Source: Branchipolynoe longqiensis
Taxonomy: Eukaryota > Annelida > Polychaeta > Phyllodocida > Polynoidae
Assembly (NCBI GenBank): GCA_030323885.1
Contig: CM059191.1
Location: forward strand, 1,488,001 to 1,552,000
DNA length: 64,000 bases
Direction of reading: 5' to 3'
Shown: positions 9,532 through 20,349 of the stretch, in pieces
Numbering within the stretch: position 1 is the first letter of the stretch
Layout of the letters: the number at the start of each line of letters is the position of its first letter
The notes under the pieces: model-generated
Databases searched by the model: none
Told to the model about the DNA's origin: nothing
What the model saw: the letters and a program-made list of their open reading frames with translations, nothing else
Program-made: the position numbers and the translations under genes

Positions 9532-9664
9532 AGAGCGAACCTGCTGCTTCGACGGCCGGGTGAGAAGTGACCACTACGTGTGTCGCGATACAGCAAGAAA
9601 ACTACTCGACCTGGTTGCCTCGTTGAGCAAATTACTCATGTTAGCCTCGCCAACATGACAAATT
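9532..9664 (-). repeat. A1 repeat, 5' end of YR element
   Basis: 133 bp, matching A2. Outer limit AATT at 9661-9664, after which the sequence becomes a tRNA-like target. The A region probably carries the element promoter. Confidence 0.9.
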
Positions 9665-9740
9665 GCCCAGGAATCAAACCCACGAGCTGCCGTGCACGAA
9701 ATCCATGCTCTATCCACTCAGCCACCCCACCCCCTATCCC
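9665..9740 (-). other. tRNA-like sequence (SINE head) at the YR insertion site
   Basis: Read on the minus strand: GTGGCTGAGTGGATAGAGC (A-box-like) and a B-box GGTTTGATTCC, then CTGGGC directly against the YR element. It lacks a closed acceptor stem, so I read it as a tRNA-derived SINE head or relic rather than a functional tRNA. Confidence 0.55.
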
Positions 9741-11165
9741 CCTGGTGGAGGTGGGGAAAGGTTCCATAATAAAAGGAGTTAATCATACGTGAGCCGCAGG
9801 AGATGACCGGATATAGGACATTATTATGTACAGCGTTCATCAAGTATTCATTGTGTCTGTCACGTGACCCGGGGGTTGCTCATAAGCATGGTGGCAGATT
9901 ACATCCTGGTACCACTGCCTTTCCCCAGTCACGCCCCCTCTGTCTACAATATATATTACTTGATTATGTTGCAAATATGTCAAGGAATTATTTTGGATTA
10001 TGGTTTCATTCAGAATATATTGTGAAAGTGATATTTAATGGGATGATCTGAGTCCAAATTGTATAATTTGATTTCTTCTTGGAAAAGATCCACTCCACTT
10101 CACATATAGTGTCATCTTGTATTACAAATCATATACATTATTTAATCAATGCAATAAACACTCTAACATGCTGAGATCTTATTTTCTTAATTACGTTGGA
10201 TGTCATATTGTATGAAATAAGTTATGTTAGTTTTAGCAAATTCATATCAATGAGTGATATTAGGAGTATTTCTCATAGGCATAATTGCAGTGGCTTATGT
10301 TGTTACTCCAACAACACTGTCTCCAGGACAGGTTCCTAAGCAACCAATTAGTACAAGTGTTGGGAAGCTGGGTTGATATATCCACATCGTTTTGCCATCT
10401 AATATCATAAATATATTATATAAGATGATAATTATAAATGCTCATCTATCATAGCCCCTAATTTCTAAATCTGTGTGTGCAGCAGTGATAGATAGTTTTT
10501 TTAAACCTACTCTGTTCACAAAAGTATTAGTTCAGCAGTTTGCCACTATGCGCCGCCAGCGACCTCTGTGCAGGGCCCATGTGGAGGTACACAGACCGCA
10601 CCTAACGGTGGCTTAATCCAAAACCTTTTTTTTTTTATAACCGATATAGATACACCAAAATAGGAATTAAAGTATTTTATGATGGCATAGAAGAGATATT
10701 TCCATTTAATTAATCTAGGTTATTACCAAAAAAAAACATGTATTAGTGGTACTGGTAGCTGTTATTCTGCAGGATGGTACCAGCGCAAATGAGACATCAA
10801 CGTTTCTAGCCACTCCCAGCCAAGAGGTGGGTTACTCGGGTTGGGTCGTTTTTTACACGGCACGTGTATTTGTCGAATCCACTCACGTGTTCGATTTGAA
10901 ATTCTGATGACTCGGGTGACTTGAGTAGCCCGGGTCGTGTTAATCGATTACGGCCACATAGTGCAGGCTGTGACATCAATCCCCAGCTTGGCGCAGAGCA
11001 AAACAATGCTGCCTGATGAGTTAGCTACATAAGGCCACACGTTACTGCGCGTGCCTTCAGCTAGTTCACCCAGAGCTCTCACAACTAGCAAGTAGTTCCC
11101 TAATGAATAGCAAAGTCGTGGTGGTGGAGGTTTCATAATTCATAGCAAAGTAGTGGTGGTGGTGG
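9741..11165. other. No gene seen
   Basis: AT-rich non-coding DNA with short homopolymers. No frame looks like a known protein and no TIRs were spotted. Confidence 0.5.
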
Positions 11166-11169
11166 TGTT

Positions 11170-11323
11170 AATAATGCCGGGTGCCTGGCAGGAAGTGACA
11201 AGTATCAATTTTTAAGTCATTGGTTTGACTCGACCAGGGTTCGAACCCGTGGCTTCGAATTCCACGAAACTACCAACACGGGAAACGGACGCTCAACTCA
11301 TTCGGCCATCCCGTCTGCCACCA
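11170..11323 (-). mobile_element. tRNA-derived SINE, family S1 (head only)
   Basis: Minus strand: GACGGGATGG...GAGCGTCC (A box region), B-box GGTTCGAACCC, then the family core AGTCAAACCAATGACTTAAA. Truncated after the first ~150 bp. Better copies are at 18938, 19622 and 25926. Confidence 0.75.
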
Positions 11324-11639
11324 CCACCACCACAACCTCGCCCTCCCCAATCACCCCCCCCCCCCCCCCACACACACCCTTCGCCCAGATGGGGCTTTGT
11401 CCCAGGCCACTTTCCTGACCGCCAGTCAAACCAAAGACTTACACAATTGATGCTGGTTGCTGAGCTAGAGGTTCCCGACCGAGTGTAGATTCTATTTTAG
11501 ACTTGTTTTTATAGCAACAAGCACTCACCGTAATATATTCTAGAAAGCAGCTTATACAATAAATAATAACCCCGTCCCCAATTCCTTTCTAGGACGCAGC
11601 TTATACAAAATAATATAAATAGATACCTCCCCCCCAAAA

Positions 11640-11705
11640 ACAAATACCTTGACTCCTCATCCACACACACGCACACACACTCACACACACTCACACACAC
11701 ACATA
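11640..11705. repeat. (CA)n microsatellite
   Basis: CACACA tract with TCA interruptions. Confidence 0.8.
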
Positions 11706-11914
11706 AGGTCGGCTCAATGTGCGAACATTTAAAACATTAAATTTGACAAATACATATTACGGTGGTTCCCAATGCACAGACTGCATTCACGATATGGATG
11801 AGGATTTGAGGAGAAGTCAATCGAAGACCTCAGGTTTGTCAGAAGGTGGTTCAGTAAGTAAATAGTAGTTGCCCATCGTTTTGTTAATTCCCGCCATACC
11901 TGGCGTTCTTTCAC

Positions 11915-12475
11915 CTCCTCCTCCTCCTCCTCCTCCTCCATACTTCCGCCCCATCCTTCTATCACCCACCTACACCCCTCCGCACACCACAACCACCACC
12001 ACCAGATCCACCACCACCTCCACACCTCCACTACCATGCACTACCACCACCACCACAACCACACACCACCACCACAACCACCACCTCCACTACCACTACC
12101 GCCACCACCACTACCACACACCACCACACCACCACCATCACCTCAACCACCAGCACTACTACCACCACCACCTTCAGCACCACCACCAACACCACCACCA
12201 CTAGCACCACCAGATCCACCACCACCTCCCCACCTCCACCACCACTACCACCACCACCACTACCACACACCACCACCACCACCACCTCCACCACCACTAG
12301 CACACACCACCACTAGCACACACCACCACTACCACACACCACCACCAACATCACCTCCACCACCAGCACTACGACCACCAGCACCTTTAGCACCACCACC
12401 AACACCACCAACACCACCACCACCACCAGCTCCACCACCACCACGCCCTCCCCAATCATCACCCCCCCCCCCTCA
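11915..12475. repeat. (CCA)n/(CCT)n trinucleotide tract
   Basis: About 560 bp of mostly CAC/CCA/CCT on the plus strand. Long proline/threonine or valine frames across it are artefacts of the repeat. Confidence 0.9.
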
Positions 12476-12929
12476 CCCTTCGCCCAGCTGCAACACGCGA
12501 GGGTTTAACCTGCTCACCCCTATGTAGCCCGGGCAACAGAGCAGGTCAACAGGGCGGGGTCAGAGGTCAGCGGGGGAATCACAACACAAAGCATGGCCGG
12601 CTGATTGTTTATAGATAAAAAAAAGGTGCAGCTCGACCCGCTCTCGTTAAAAAGAATCTTGTTGTTTTCTTTGTGTGTGTTGGTGTGTTGCTTCTCTGTT
12701 GTCTAGAACTTAGTAGAAGAACCACGTAGATAGCCAAACTCTAGGGTGAGCGTCCCTGCAGGGTAGACCAGCAGTTGAGGCGTACGCTGTGCATGTTTCT
12801 CTGTTTGTCCTCGTATGTGGCGATTGAACCTATTTGTTTGGAGTCTCCACTTTGTGGAATAGGTTGACGTAGTCTTAAATACACCGTCTGTTTGTTCGTT
12901 TGTTTGAGCTTTCTGTGTTAACAACATTT

Positions 12930-13170
12930 AAGGGGATATCAGGATTGTGACTGAGCACTCATGCAGACTTTATAGTGCTGCTTCACTGGGGTTCAGTCCA
13001 CCAATACCATGAGCTGATATCCCATTCAGTCACATTATTCCGATACTGAGCCACCCAGTGATTGAGTGTATGCCATACGGGATGGCCGAACGAGTCGAAC
13101 ACTCGTCTCCCGTTTTGGTAAATCGTGGGGTTGGAACCCTGGTCAAATTAAACCAATCGCAGGGTTTGTT
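12930..13170. mobile_element. Two S1 SINE fragments in inverted order
   Basis: 12930-13070 matches the S1 body on the minus strand (gatatcagg...tatagtgctgc). 13075-13170 is an S1 head on the plus strand (GGGATGGCCGAACGAG... with a degenerate B box). Either an internal rearrangement or two insertions. Confidence 0.55.
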
Positions 13171-13409
13171 CTCAGTCTTTGGTCTCTATTTATAACAAGG
13201 GCCTAGCATCCATATATGTAGGTATGCAGCTGCATACCACCTGATATTGAAAATATACTATTCTAGAAGCATCCAGGTTTTGTGGGAGGCAGAGTGTGTG
13301 TGTGTGAGGGGGGGGGGGTGCACACCCACTAGCATCTTATTCCATCGCCAAAGAATTCTGCATACCATGTGAAAATCCCACACCTAAAAAGACCTATGTA
13401 TAAACATTA

Positions 13410-13764
13410 CTGACAACAGCAACATTAACAACAGTAACAACAACAGTAACAACAGCAGTAGGAACAGAAACAGCAGCAACAGCAGTAACAGAAGCAGCAG
13501 CAGCAACAGCAGCAACAGCAGCAACAGCAACAACACCAGCAACAACAGAAGCAGCAACAGAAGCAACAGCAGCAACAACAGAAGCGGCAGCAGCAACAGC
13601 AGCAGCGGCAACAGCAGAAGCAGCAGCAACAGCAGAAGCAGCAGCAACAACAGAAGCAGCAGCAACAGCAGCGGCAACAGCAGCAGCAACAACAGAAACA
13701 ACAGAAGCAGCAGCAACAGCAGCGGCAACAGCAACAGCAACAGCAGAAACAACAGAAGCAGCAG

Positions 13765-13799
<35 letters not shown>

Positions 13800-13975
13800 G
13801 AAGCAGCAGCAATAACATCAGCAACAGAAGCAGCAGCAACAACATCAGAAGCAGCAGCAGCAACAGCAGCAACAACAACAGCAACAACAGAAGGAAATGG
13901 TACAGCAACTAGAGCAGCAACAACAACAGCAGATGCAACACCATCAGCAACAGCAACAACATCAACAACAACACT
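13410..13975 (+). repeat. (CAG/CAA)n tract with a coding-like end
   Basis: About 570 bp of CAR codons with AAG, CAT and CGG variants. One plus-strand phase is open from about 13480 to a TAA at 13813, and again from 13816 to a TGA at 14008. The last part reads QQKEMVQQLEQQQQQQMQHH and continues with Gln/His. No ATG lies at the beginning of the tract. It may be a relic polyglutamine exon or only repeat expansion. Confidence 0.7.
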
Positions 13976-14221
13976 TAATCGTGCAGCTGGACTTAGCTGG
14001 GTCGGTATGATCAGGAGTCTTTAGAAATAAATTAATCAATGACGAAGTACACAGGCTGACAAAAACAGCGAATCGAGATTTGCTGAGCTTGCTACTTTAA
14101 ATGTTATGTAAGAAACGCATCCCCCCTCCCCCGATGCGATGTTTCACTGGATATGTCAGTGGGGAAAATCAGCTCCCTAAATATTTCGAGAAATGTTTTT
14201 AGAAAATCACCAGTTTGCTTA

Positions 14222-14578
14222 TTTAAAGTTGCATAGTCCGATGGTTTTGAATTTCTGTATTTTTTCTGAGATAAATATATTAGATCGAGCACTAGTATCT
14301 ACTTTACATTAGTTCAAAGTTACTTTTATTTTAAACGATAAACTTTTGAGATATGTTGAGTGCAAACATGGAAGATTAGTTTTGGCAAGCTTGCCAAAAC
14401 TCTGACACCATAGACTTCTGCAGTAACAGGTTCTGTTAAATTGACTCAGTGTTGCATTCTACGCAGAAACAAATGCTTAATAAGTGCATCAGTATCTAAG
14501 TTAGATATGTAAAATCAAATCTAGATAATTGGTTTGGTTTTGAAAATTTGATATTTCATCGGACTATGCAGCTTTAAC
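14222..14578. mobile_element. MITE M1, TIR GCATAGTCCGATG
   Basis: 357 bp. Left end TTTAAAGTTGCATAGTCCG, right end the complement of TTAAAGCTGCATAGTCCG. No coding capacity. The same ends recur at 34952, 35626, 49289, 50288 and 51027. Superfamily not assigned; the TTAA at both ends may be target site or TIR. Confidence 0.75.
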
Positions 14579-14589
14579 AGACCAGACAG

Positions 14590-14940
14590 GGTTGTGAATC
14601 ACAAGAGCCACGCTTGTTTTATTTAACGAAGCCTCTAGAGCACATTGGTTGTTGGATGTCAAGCATATCGACATTCTAACATATTTCTTTGGAGGAAACC
14701 AGTTGCCACCACATAGGCTACTCTTTCCACTAAGCAGCAAGGGGTCTTTTATATGCACTTTCCCACAGACAGGACAGCACATACCACAACCTTTGATGAA
14801 CCAGTTGTAGACCACAGGATGGAATGGAAAATAGACCAAACTGCAAATGGGTCCACTGAGCAGGATCGATAGGATGACCGATACCTTCACAGGTGGACAC
14901 GCTACCGCCTGAGCTACGTTCCGCTCCTGAATCACTATAA
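14590..14940 (-). mobile_element. tRNA-derived SINE, family S2
   Basis: Minus strand: head GTAGCTCAGGCGGTAG, degenerate B box near 14865-14880, middle GTGCATATAAAAGACCCC, tail TGCTCTAGAGG...GTTAAATAAAAC. The same layout as the plus copy at 26278. This SINE type is the main reason I suspect a mollusc. Confidence 0.75.
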
Positions 14941-15109
14941 GAGCACCACATGGCTTTCCATGCAGAATGCTGTCCATTCGAAACGCTGACTTAAACAATT
15001 TATACCTGTCACTACTGGGCCTGCGGCTCGGCCTTAGGCCTGAGGAATAAAACACATAGCGGATTTTTTACCCGACCTCTAACCCGATACCGTAGTGTGA
15101 TAATCGTCC

Positions 15110-15475
15110 GCCAGGGGTAATGGGGTCCTGTACTGACCGGAAAAGCACCGATGTACGTCTGATTTTTTCTTGAAGATTTATACTGCATGTCATGATAAAT
15201 CTGAATGGACTTGTTTTCACCATTAGACAGTTGGTTGAAAGAAAGCTCGAGCCTACACATTTACCACCTCAAGCGATTTTTAACCTCTCACACGACATAG
15301 ATATGGTATGGGAGCAACTGGCCTTTGATGATGCTGTAAGTTATACACAGCGGTGGAAATCCAAATTGGCAGAGGCGATGGCATCGGGAATCGAACGACC
15401 GACCTTCAGATTAAGAGTTTGAGATAGATAAAAAATCAGACACTCTAACCACTCCGCCACAGAGAACACCACTGA
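15110..15475 (-). mobile_element. tRNA-like SINE, family S4
   Basis: Minus strand: TCTGTGGCGGAGTGGTTAGA (A box) near 15450-15470, an extra ~20 bp, then GGTCGTTCGATTCCCG (B box) near 15390-15405, followed by a ~250 bp unrecognised body. Single copy in the window. Confidence 0.5.
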
Positions 15476-15639
15476 TTGCCGGTAGCCTTTCACGTTGAGC
15501 CGCAAACCTTTCATAACTCAGTAGGACTGAGCAATGCTCGTACACATAAGTGTCATCAGTCCGGTCATGTATTCATCGAAGGGGTATACTTAACTTTGTA
15601 AATTGGTTCTATTGACTAGGGGACAGCCGTTATTCTCAT

Positions 15640-15719
15640 TCTCTCTCCCCCTCGTCTCTCTCTCTCTATCTATCTCTCTATCTCTCTCGAATTCTGTCTC
15701 TCTCTATTTCTCTCTCTCT

Positions 15720-15755
<36 letters not shown>
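15640..15755. repeat. (TC)n then (TA)n microsatellite
   Basis: CTCTCT-rich tract running into TATATA at 15720-15754. Confidence 0.9.
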
Positions 15756-15761
<6 letters not shown>

Positions 15762-15966
15762 ATTGAATTTTGGAGCGAGTGGTACAGGCGTGATGCAGAG
15801 CCAGGCTAGGTAGAAGAAGCCAGGTGGCAGCACCAGGCGAGGCAGAAGGCCTGACCAGTCACTTGAGTAGATGAGTGTCATTAGTTGCGTAGTGTCAGTT
15901 GGTGTGAATAGAGGATAGTTCATGGGTAAACGGTTTCCTGATAATTATACTCATATAATTGCTTAT
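15755..15966 (-). mobile_element. TA-bounded element 9 (inverted partner)
   Basis: On the minus strand it starts with ATAAGCAATTAT (15966-15955), a diverged form of the ATAATNNATTAT start, then a TATAAT box 5 nt later, and ends at the (TA)n at 15754. It faces head-to-head with the element at 15982. Confidence 0.5.
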
Positions 15967-15981
15967 ATACATGTGTGCTAT

Positions 15982-16470
15982 ATAATGAATTATGGGTTAT
16001 AAACAAAGGAGACGCCACCTCCCAGTTCAATCCCCAGTTGATCCATTTGCCTGGTATGTCGGACCAGACTCGATGGACAAATTGATAGAGCGTGGAAGGT
16101 CGGGAGTTCAAAACCTGTCCGAGTCAAACCAATGACTTACAAAATTGATACTTGTCGCTACATAGCCTGGTGTTCAGAATTACTAGGATAGGACAAGGAC
16201 TGATTAGCTCAGTGGCAGGATAATGTAATTGAGTGGGAAATAGGGTCATGGTGCCAGCGGTCTGGTCTCCCAGTAGGGCAGCAGTATAAAGTCACCATCA
16301 ATGTGCACTACCACAAGTAGGTACTCATCCTAATATGACCTTAGATGTTACCAGGATATAAAACCCCAACAAACAAACAGCTATGTCGGTGGTAGTTCTC
16401 AATTCCGACGCTGGCGCCACCTGCACTGGTCAACTCCAGTATCTCCCGACACTGTTGGCCGATTATATAT
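15982..16470 (+). mobile_element. TA-bounded element 2, with a nested SINE
   Basis: Starts ATAATGAATTAT (15982-15993) followed by TTATAAAC and ends near 16467 in TATATA. An S1 SINE sits inside (16055-16378). Without it the element would be about 165 bp. Confidence 0.6.
16055..16378 (+). mobile_element. tRNA-derived SINE, family S1
   Basis: Diverged head (GATGGACAAATTGATAGAGC), B box GGAGTTCAAAACC, core AGTCAAACCAATGACTTA, conserved body and tail AGGATATAAAACCCCAAC. Confidence 0.75.
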
Positions 16471-16489
16471 GAATATATATATATAGGCC

Positions 16490-16679
16490 TACAGTAAAAC
16501 CTCCTTAACCGATCACCTCCACAGATCGACCAGTCCCCTATATCGATCGCTTTATTTCAGTACCAACGATACCATTGTTACCATATTCTAACTCCCTAAA
16601 CCGACCACCTCCCTAAATAGACACTTAAACTTGTTAAAGCCGGTCTCAAGGTTGGTCGATTTAGAGAGGTTTCATTGTA
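16490..16679. mobile_element. Pogo/Tigger-like MITE T1
   Basis: 190 bp with TA-flanked TIRs: TACAGTAAAACCTCCTTAAC at the left and TTTAGAGAGGTTTCATTGTA at the right. Interior repeats ACCGACCACCTCC. The cagtaaaacctc end is common in Tc1-mariner/pogo relatives. Confidence 0.65.
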
Positions 16680-17300
16680 CATGTATATATTTATCTATGC
16701 ATATGCAGGCATATTTATCGGAATATTTGACATGGGCAACTGAATAGGATTAAAACCCCAAAGAAACAAGCAAACAATTAAAAATGCATAATTCGATATG
16801 ATTGGATGCATATCTATTTATGGTGTGTGATAATAATCCTGGCATAGCATTGATTCGGTCTGATATGTGTGTATGTAAACAAATGTACACATATGTATAT
16901 GGTCACTTCTCACAAAACTGCAACAAACGTGTTTTAATAACACAGTTTCGTTAATAATGTGGTTAGAAGGCTGGAATGAGCTTGTATGCATTCGTCTGTC
17001 CCAGGGCTTTCTGGGGATACCAGTTTTGTATGTGTACGCTGTGATCTCATAAAACGGTGGCCCATAAATGGTCATATTTCCATGGTTTTTGGACAATTTC
17101 TAGGCCTAAAGTATGTTTAACGGTCTCCTTTTTAGATATCCCTATATGTAGGGCATTCATAAACAATTTTCTTACCATTGACTATGTCTCTGCCATTATT
17201 AACACTCAAATTTAAGAGTTCAAGTCGACTGGCTGGATAATAATCAGCATCTTTGTGTTGGGGAAGTATTAGCACAACCGTCCGTCTGCAATGGTTTATA
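16680..17300. other. No gene seen
   Basis: AT-rich DNA between MITEs T1 and T2. No supported feature. Confidence 0.5.
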
Positions 17301-17306
17301 TGGGCT

Positions 17307-17350
17307 TTATTGTACTAACATACGTATATATACGTATGTTAGTACAATAA
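17307..17350. repeat. Perfect 44 bp palindrome
   Basis: Each 22 nt arm is the exact complement of the other, centred on CGTATATATACG. The right arm overlaps the TIR of MITE T2. Able to form a cruciform. Confidence 0.95.
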
Positions 17351-17540
17351 AACCTCTCTAACCAGCCACCTCCACAAATCGACCACTCCCATATATCGAT
17401 CGCTTTATTTGGGTCCCAAACGATCGCCCATACAATAACTCATGTAAGGATAAAAAAAATCTCCCTAAACCGACCACCTCCCTAAATGGACCATTTAAAG
17501 TCGAACCCATGGTCCGTCGATTTAGAGAGGTTTCACTGTA
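17343..17540. mobile_element. Pogo/Tigger-like MITE T2
   Basis: 198 bp, TIRs TACAATAAAACCTCTC and GAGAGGTTTCACTGTA, same interior as T1. Confidence 0.65.
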
Positions 17541-18300
17541 TCGATGCATGCACGACACATTAAGCAGTGGGACACTGCTTCAGCACACATAGCAGACATG
17601 TCTTAGTCCTATGACCCTTCTGTTGTCACACTGTTGTCACCTTTGTCACAATGCCCACGCCGCTGTCACCCGGCCCCGCCTGACCCTCTCTCCGCAGCAC
17701 TCTCTTGTCATACTGTCCGCACGCCGCTGTCATCAGCTGCCTTTTTTTTGGGTAAAATATTTTATTCATCTGAATACTTATTTTGTCAGCGCCAGGGCAC
17801 TGGTCTTCCAGCCGTTGGAGTGATCGCATTTGGTCTGTACATAGTGGAAGTGAAAAATGCGTTGCGTTGCGTGCAGCGCAACCCATTCTGAACATAAAAA
17901 GAAAGTGGGAGAGCAGCCTATGCTGCACAGTGTACAGCATAGGTAGTCAACATAGTGCAAGGTATATGCATCAAGATAGAGTGTGCAATAATTTACACTA
18001 GTGGTTAAATCATATGCTGTGTTTGTATATCAGTTAGATTTGGTTTTAATAACGGTTAGTCTTTTAATAGTGCCATGTTGTGCATGTATAGTGGTTTATA
18101 TTGTGTGCATTGCTGGTTGAAGATGTAGTTATTCAGTGGTGGCAATGGGTCTCGAGTAGTGGTGGTGGGTTTCGAGTCATTGAGTTATAATAGTTGTTTG
18201 TCAAATGTGGATGGGGGTGGGGGGGAAGGGGCCCATGGGCAGGGGGGCGGACACGCAGGGAGAGAGCAGGCATGAGAGAGGGCGAAGTCAATGGGTCGTT
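17541..18300. other. No gene seen
   Basis: Contains a TGTCAC-rich stretch near 17610-17740 that resembles the repeats at 18790-19620, and GGTGG-rich DNA near 18140-18250. No supported gene. Confidence 0.5.
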
Positions 18301-18780
18301 CAGCAGGTCGTATTATATATTTGCAGTGCCAGGTTTTGGGCCTGAATAACCAGGTGAGCTCTGTATGCATTTTTAAAGGCAAGGATCGAACCCGCTTCTC
18401 TGGTTTTGGTTGGGAGTTCATTCCACATGACACTTCCTTTGTAAATCGGAGCTCTGATTAACTTATTTGTATTAGGGTTGGGCACCCAGAGCAGAGTCGA
18501 TGTCCCCCTTCTTGTTACCCTGGTTGTGCGATCTATGTATTTGTCATCACTTGCACGTTTATACATCAACGTCATTAGGTGTAGGTTCCTACGTACATCC
18601 AGAGTGTCCAGCCCTGCACTGCTATGCATTTCAACCACACTTAGTATCTTGGCTTGGAATACTGTTCTGAGGGCTCTGTTTTGCGTTCTTTGTAATTTGG
18701 TCTCTTACTGCTTCGTTAGTAATCCATAGATGATAAGATGCCTTTGCTGATTATTAGGTTATATAAATGTGTTAATTCTG
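18300..18780 (-). pseudogene. Non-LTR retrotransposon RT C-terminus, fragment
   Basis: Minus strand. An open frame of 112 residues (18638-18300) plus upstream similarity (LQRTQNRALRTVFQ) to about 18710. The pattern RNLHLMTLMYKR ... RAPIYKGSVMWNELPTKTR ... FKNAYRAHL is the thumb/C-terminal region of LINE reverse transcriptases (Jockey/CR1-like). No catalytic motif is present. A 5'-truncated relic. Confidence 0.7.
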
Positions 18781-18789
18781 CACTCAGTA

Positions 18790-19620
18790 TTTCTGGCCGC
18801 CCATTCCTCTTTCTATTCACCACTCTCACCACGTTATTCTCTTGCCACACTATTCTCTTGCCACACTGTCTTCCTACTGCACATCCTTGTCACACTGTCA
18901 TGGCTTCCCCCCGCACTGACCTCTTACAACACATCCTACCAGACGGGATGGCTGAATGACTTAGAGCGTCCGTCTCCCGTGTTGGTAGATCGTGAGGTAG
19001 TGGGTTTGAACCCTGGTTGAGTCAAACCAATGACTTAAAAATTGATACTTGTCGCTTCATAGACTGGCACCCGGCTTTATTAGGATAGGGCAAGGACTGG
19101 TTGGCTCAGTGTCAGGATAATGTGACCGAGTGAGATATCAGGTCATGGTGCTGGCGGCCTGGTCTTCCAGTGGGGCAGCACTATAAAGTCGCCATGAGTG
19201 TGTCCTGTCACAAGTCGGTACCCGTCCTGATATAATCTTAGATGCTGCTAGGACGTAAAACAACAAGAAACAAACTTACCACACATCCTTCTTTCCACTC
19301 ACCACTCTCAACACATTATTCTGTTGCCACACTATTTTGTTGCCACACTATTCTCTTGCCACACTATTATCTGGCCACACTGTCTTCTTGCTGCACATCC
19401 TTCTTGTCACACTGTCAGAGTTTCCTCCCGCATTGACCTCTTACCTCCTGTTCCTCTTTCCACTCACCACTCTCACCACATTATTCTCTTGTCACACTAT
19501 TCACTTGCCACACGATTCTCTTGCCACACTGTCTTCTTGCTGCACACCCTTCTTGCCATGCTTCCCTTTCCCACATTGTCAGGGCCCCCCCCCCCTCCCC
19601 CAGCCCTACACTGACCTCTT
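18790..19620 (+). repeat. CTTGCCACACT-rich repeat, split by a SINE
   Basis: Units of ~150-170 bp (18790-18937, 19275-19445, 19446-19620) built from CTCTTGCCACACTATTC, CTTCTTGCTGCACA and a cattgacctcttac end. The S1 SINE at 18938-19274 interrupts it. Confidence 0.6.
18938..19274 (+). mobile_element. tRNA-derived SINE, family S1, with target-site duplication
   Basis: Full copy: head GACGGGATGGCTGAATGAC, B box GGGTTTGAACCC, body, tail CTAGGACGTAAAACAAC. Flanked by CTTACAACACATCCT (18923-18937) and CTTACCACACATCCT (19275-19289): a 15 bp duplication with one mismatch. Confidence 0.85.
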
Positions 19621-19621
19621 G

Positions 19622-19950
19622 ACTGAGCATGCTGGCCTAATGGATAGAGATCAGGTCTCGTCTGTGGAAGGTCGTGAGTTCGGTTCCTGGTCGAGTCAAA
19701 CCAATGACTTTAAAATTGATACTTATACCTTCATAGCCTGGCGCTCGTCATTAAAAGGATAGGGCAAGGACTGGTTAGCTCAGTGTCAGGATAACATGAC
19801 TGAGTGGGATATTGGGTCATGGTGCTGGCGGTGTGATTTCCCAGTGGGGAAGCACTATAAAGTCGCCATGAGTGCACACTGTCACAAGTCGGTACCTGTC
19901 CTGATATGACCTTACATGTTCCTAGGACATAAAATAACAAACAAACAAAC
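19622..19950 (+). mobile_element. tRNA-derived SINE, family S1
   Basis: Head with a different tRNA-like part (GGCCTAATGGATAGAG), B box GTTCGGTTCC, then the same body and tail as the other copies, ending in AACAAACAAACAAAC. Confidence 0.8.
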
Positions 19951-19999
19951 ATTGGCCTCTTGTCACTCACCGCTCCTGTCAAAACGCTACACAAGTCGC

Positions 20000-20345
20000 T
20001 ACGCTGACTGAGTACAACCGCAATCAAGCGCGTCATGCACACGTCCCTCTCTTCGATGACGACCCCAATTATAAATCAGTGCTACCTACCATGTCTGTCT
20101 GTTCGTCCGCTTGTTGTCTTCCACTAGACCAGCAAACGCCTTCTACCCATCTACAAGTCGTCCTCGGTTCCCTCTGTTTTCTCCGCCCTAGCTTCCTTCA
20201 CGCCCATCTCACTGCGCGTGTCCACCCGCCACCCTCCACCCCCCACCCTACCCCATCCCCCCTCCCCCTCCCCCCTTCCTCCCCCGGTCCCGCTGGTGGC
20301 GCCACCTGTCGGCGCACCCACCGCTCGCTGCTCGCCCGTGACGCT
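20000..20345. other. GC-rich stretch, no gene assigned
   Basis: A frame near 20218-20400 encodes Pro-rich then ALKDLRGRRLREGG. Nothing recognised and no splice context I trust. Confidence 0.3.
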
Positions 20346-20349
20346 GGCG

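Larger units (their letters stand above)
3832..9664 (-). mobile_element. Complete YR retrotransposon with split direct repeats (Ngaro/PAT-like)
   Basis: A 5,833 bp element on the minus strand with the order A1 (9664-9532), gag, RT/RNase H, tyrosine recombinase, B1 (4599-4289), A2 (4292-4160), B2 (4142-3832). A1/A2 are 133 bp with one mismatch seen; B1/B2 are 311 bp with about three mismatches, so the insertion is young. This A1-ORFs-B1-A2-B2 plan is established for Ngaro and PAT elements. No methyltransferase domain follows the RNase H, which favours Ngaro. All repeat boundaries fall at AATT, with no other target-site duplication, as expected for recombinase insertion. The gag frame is broken at a poly-G tract, so this copy may be non-autonomous unless that is a sequencing error. 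Confidence 0.9.

Noticed and set aside
11225..11320. Possible tRNA gene
   Set aside because: A/B boxes belong to the S1 SINE head, no acceptor stem, and the SINE body follows.
11869..12527. Proline/histidine/valine-rich frames on both strands
   Set aside because: Artefacts of the (CCA)n tract.
13384..13908. 174-residue poly-leucine frame, minus strand
   Set aside because: Complement of the (CAG/CAA)n tract; no protein features.
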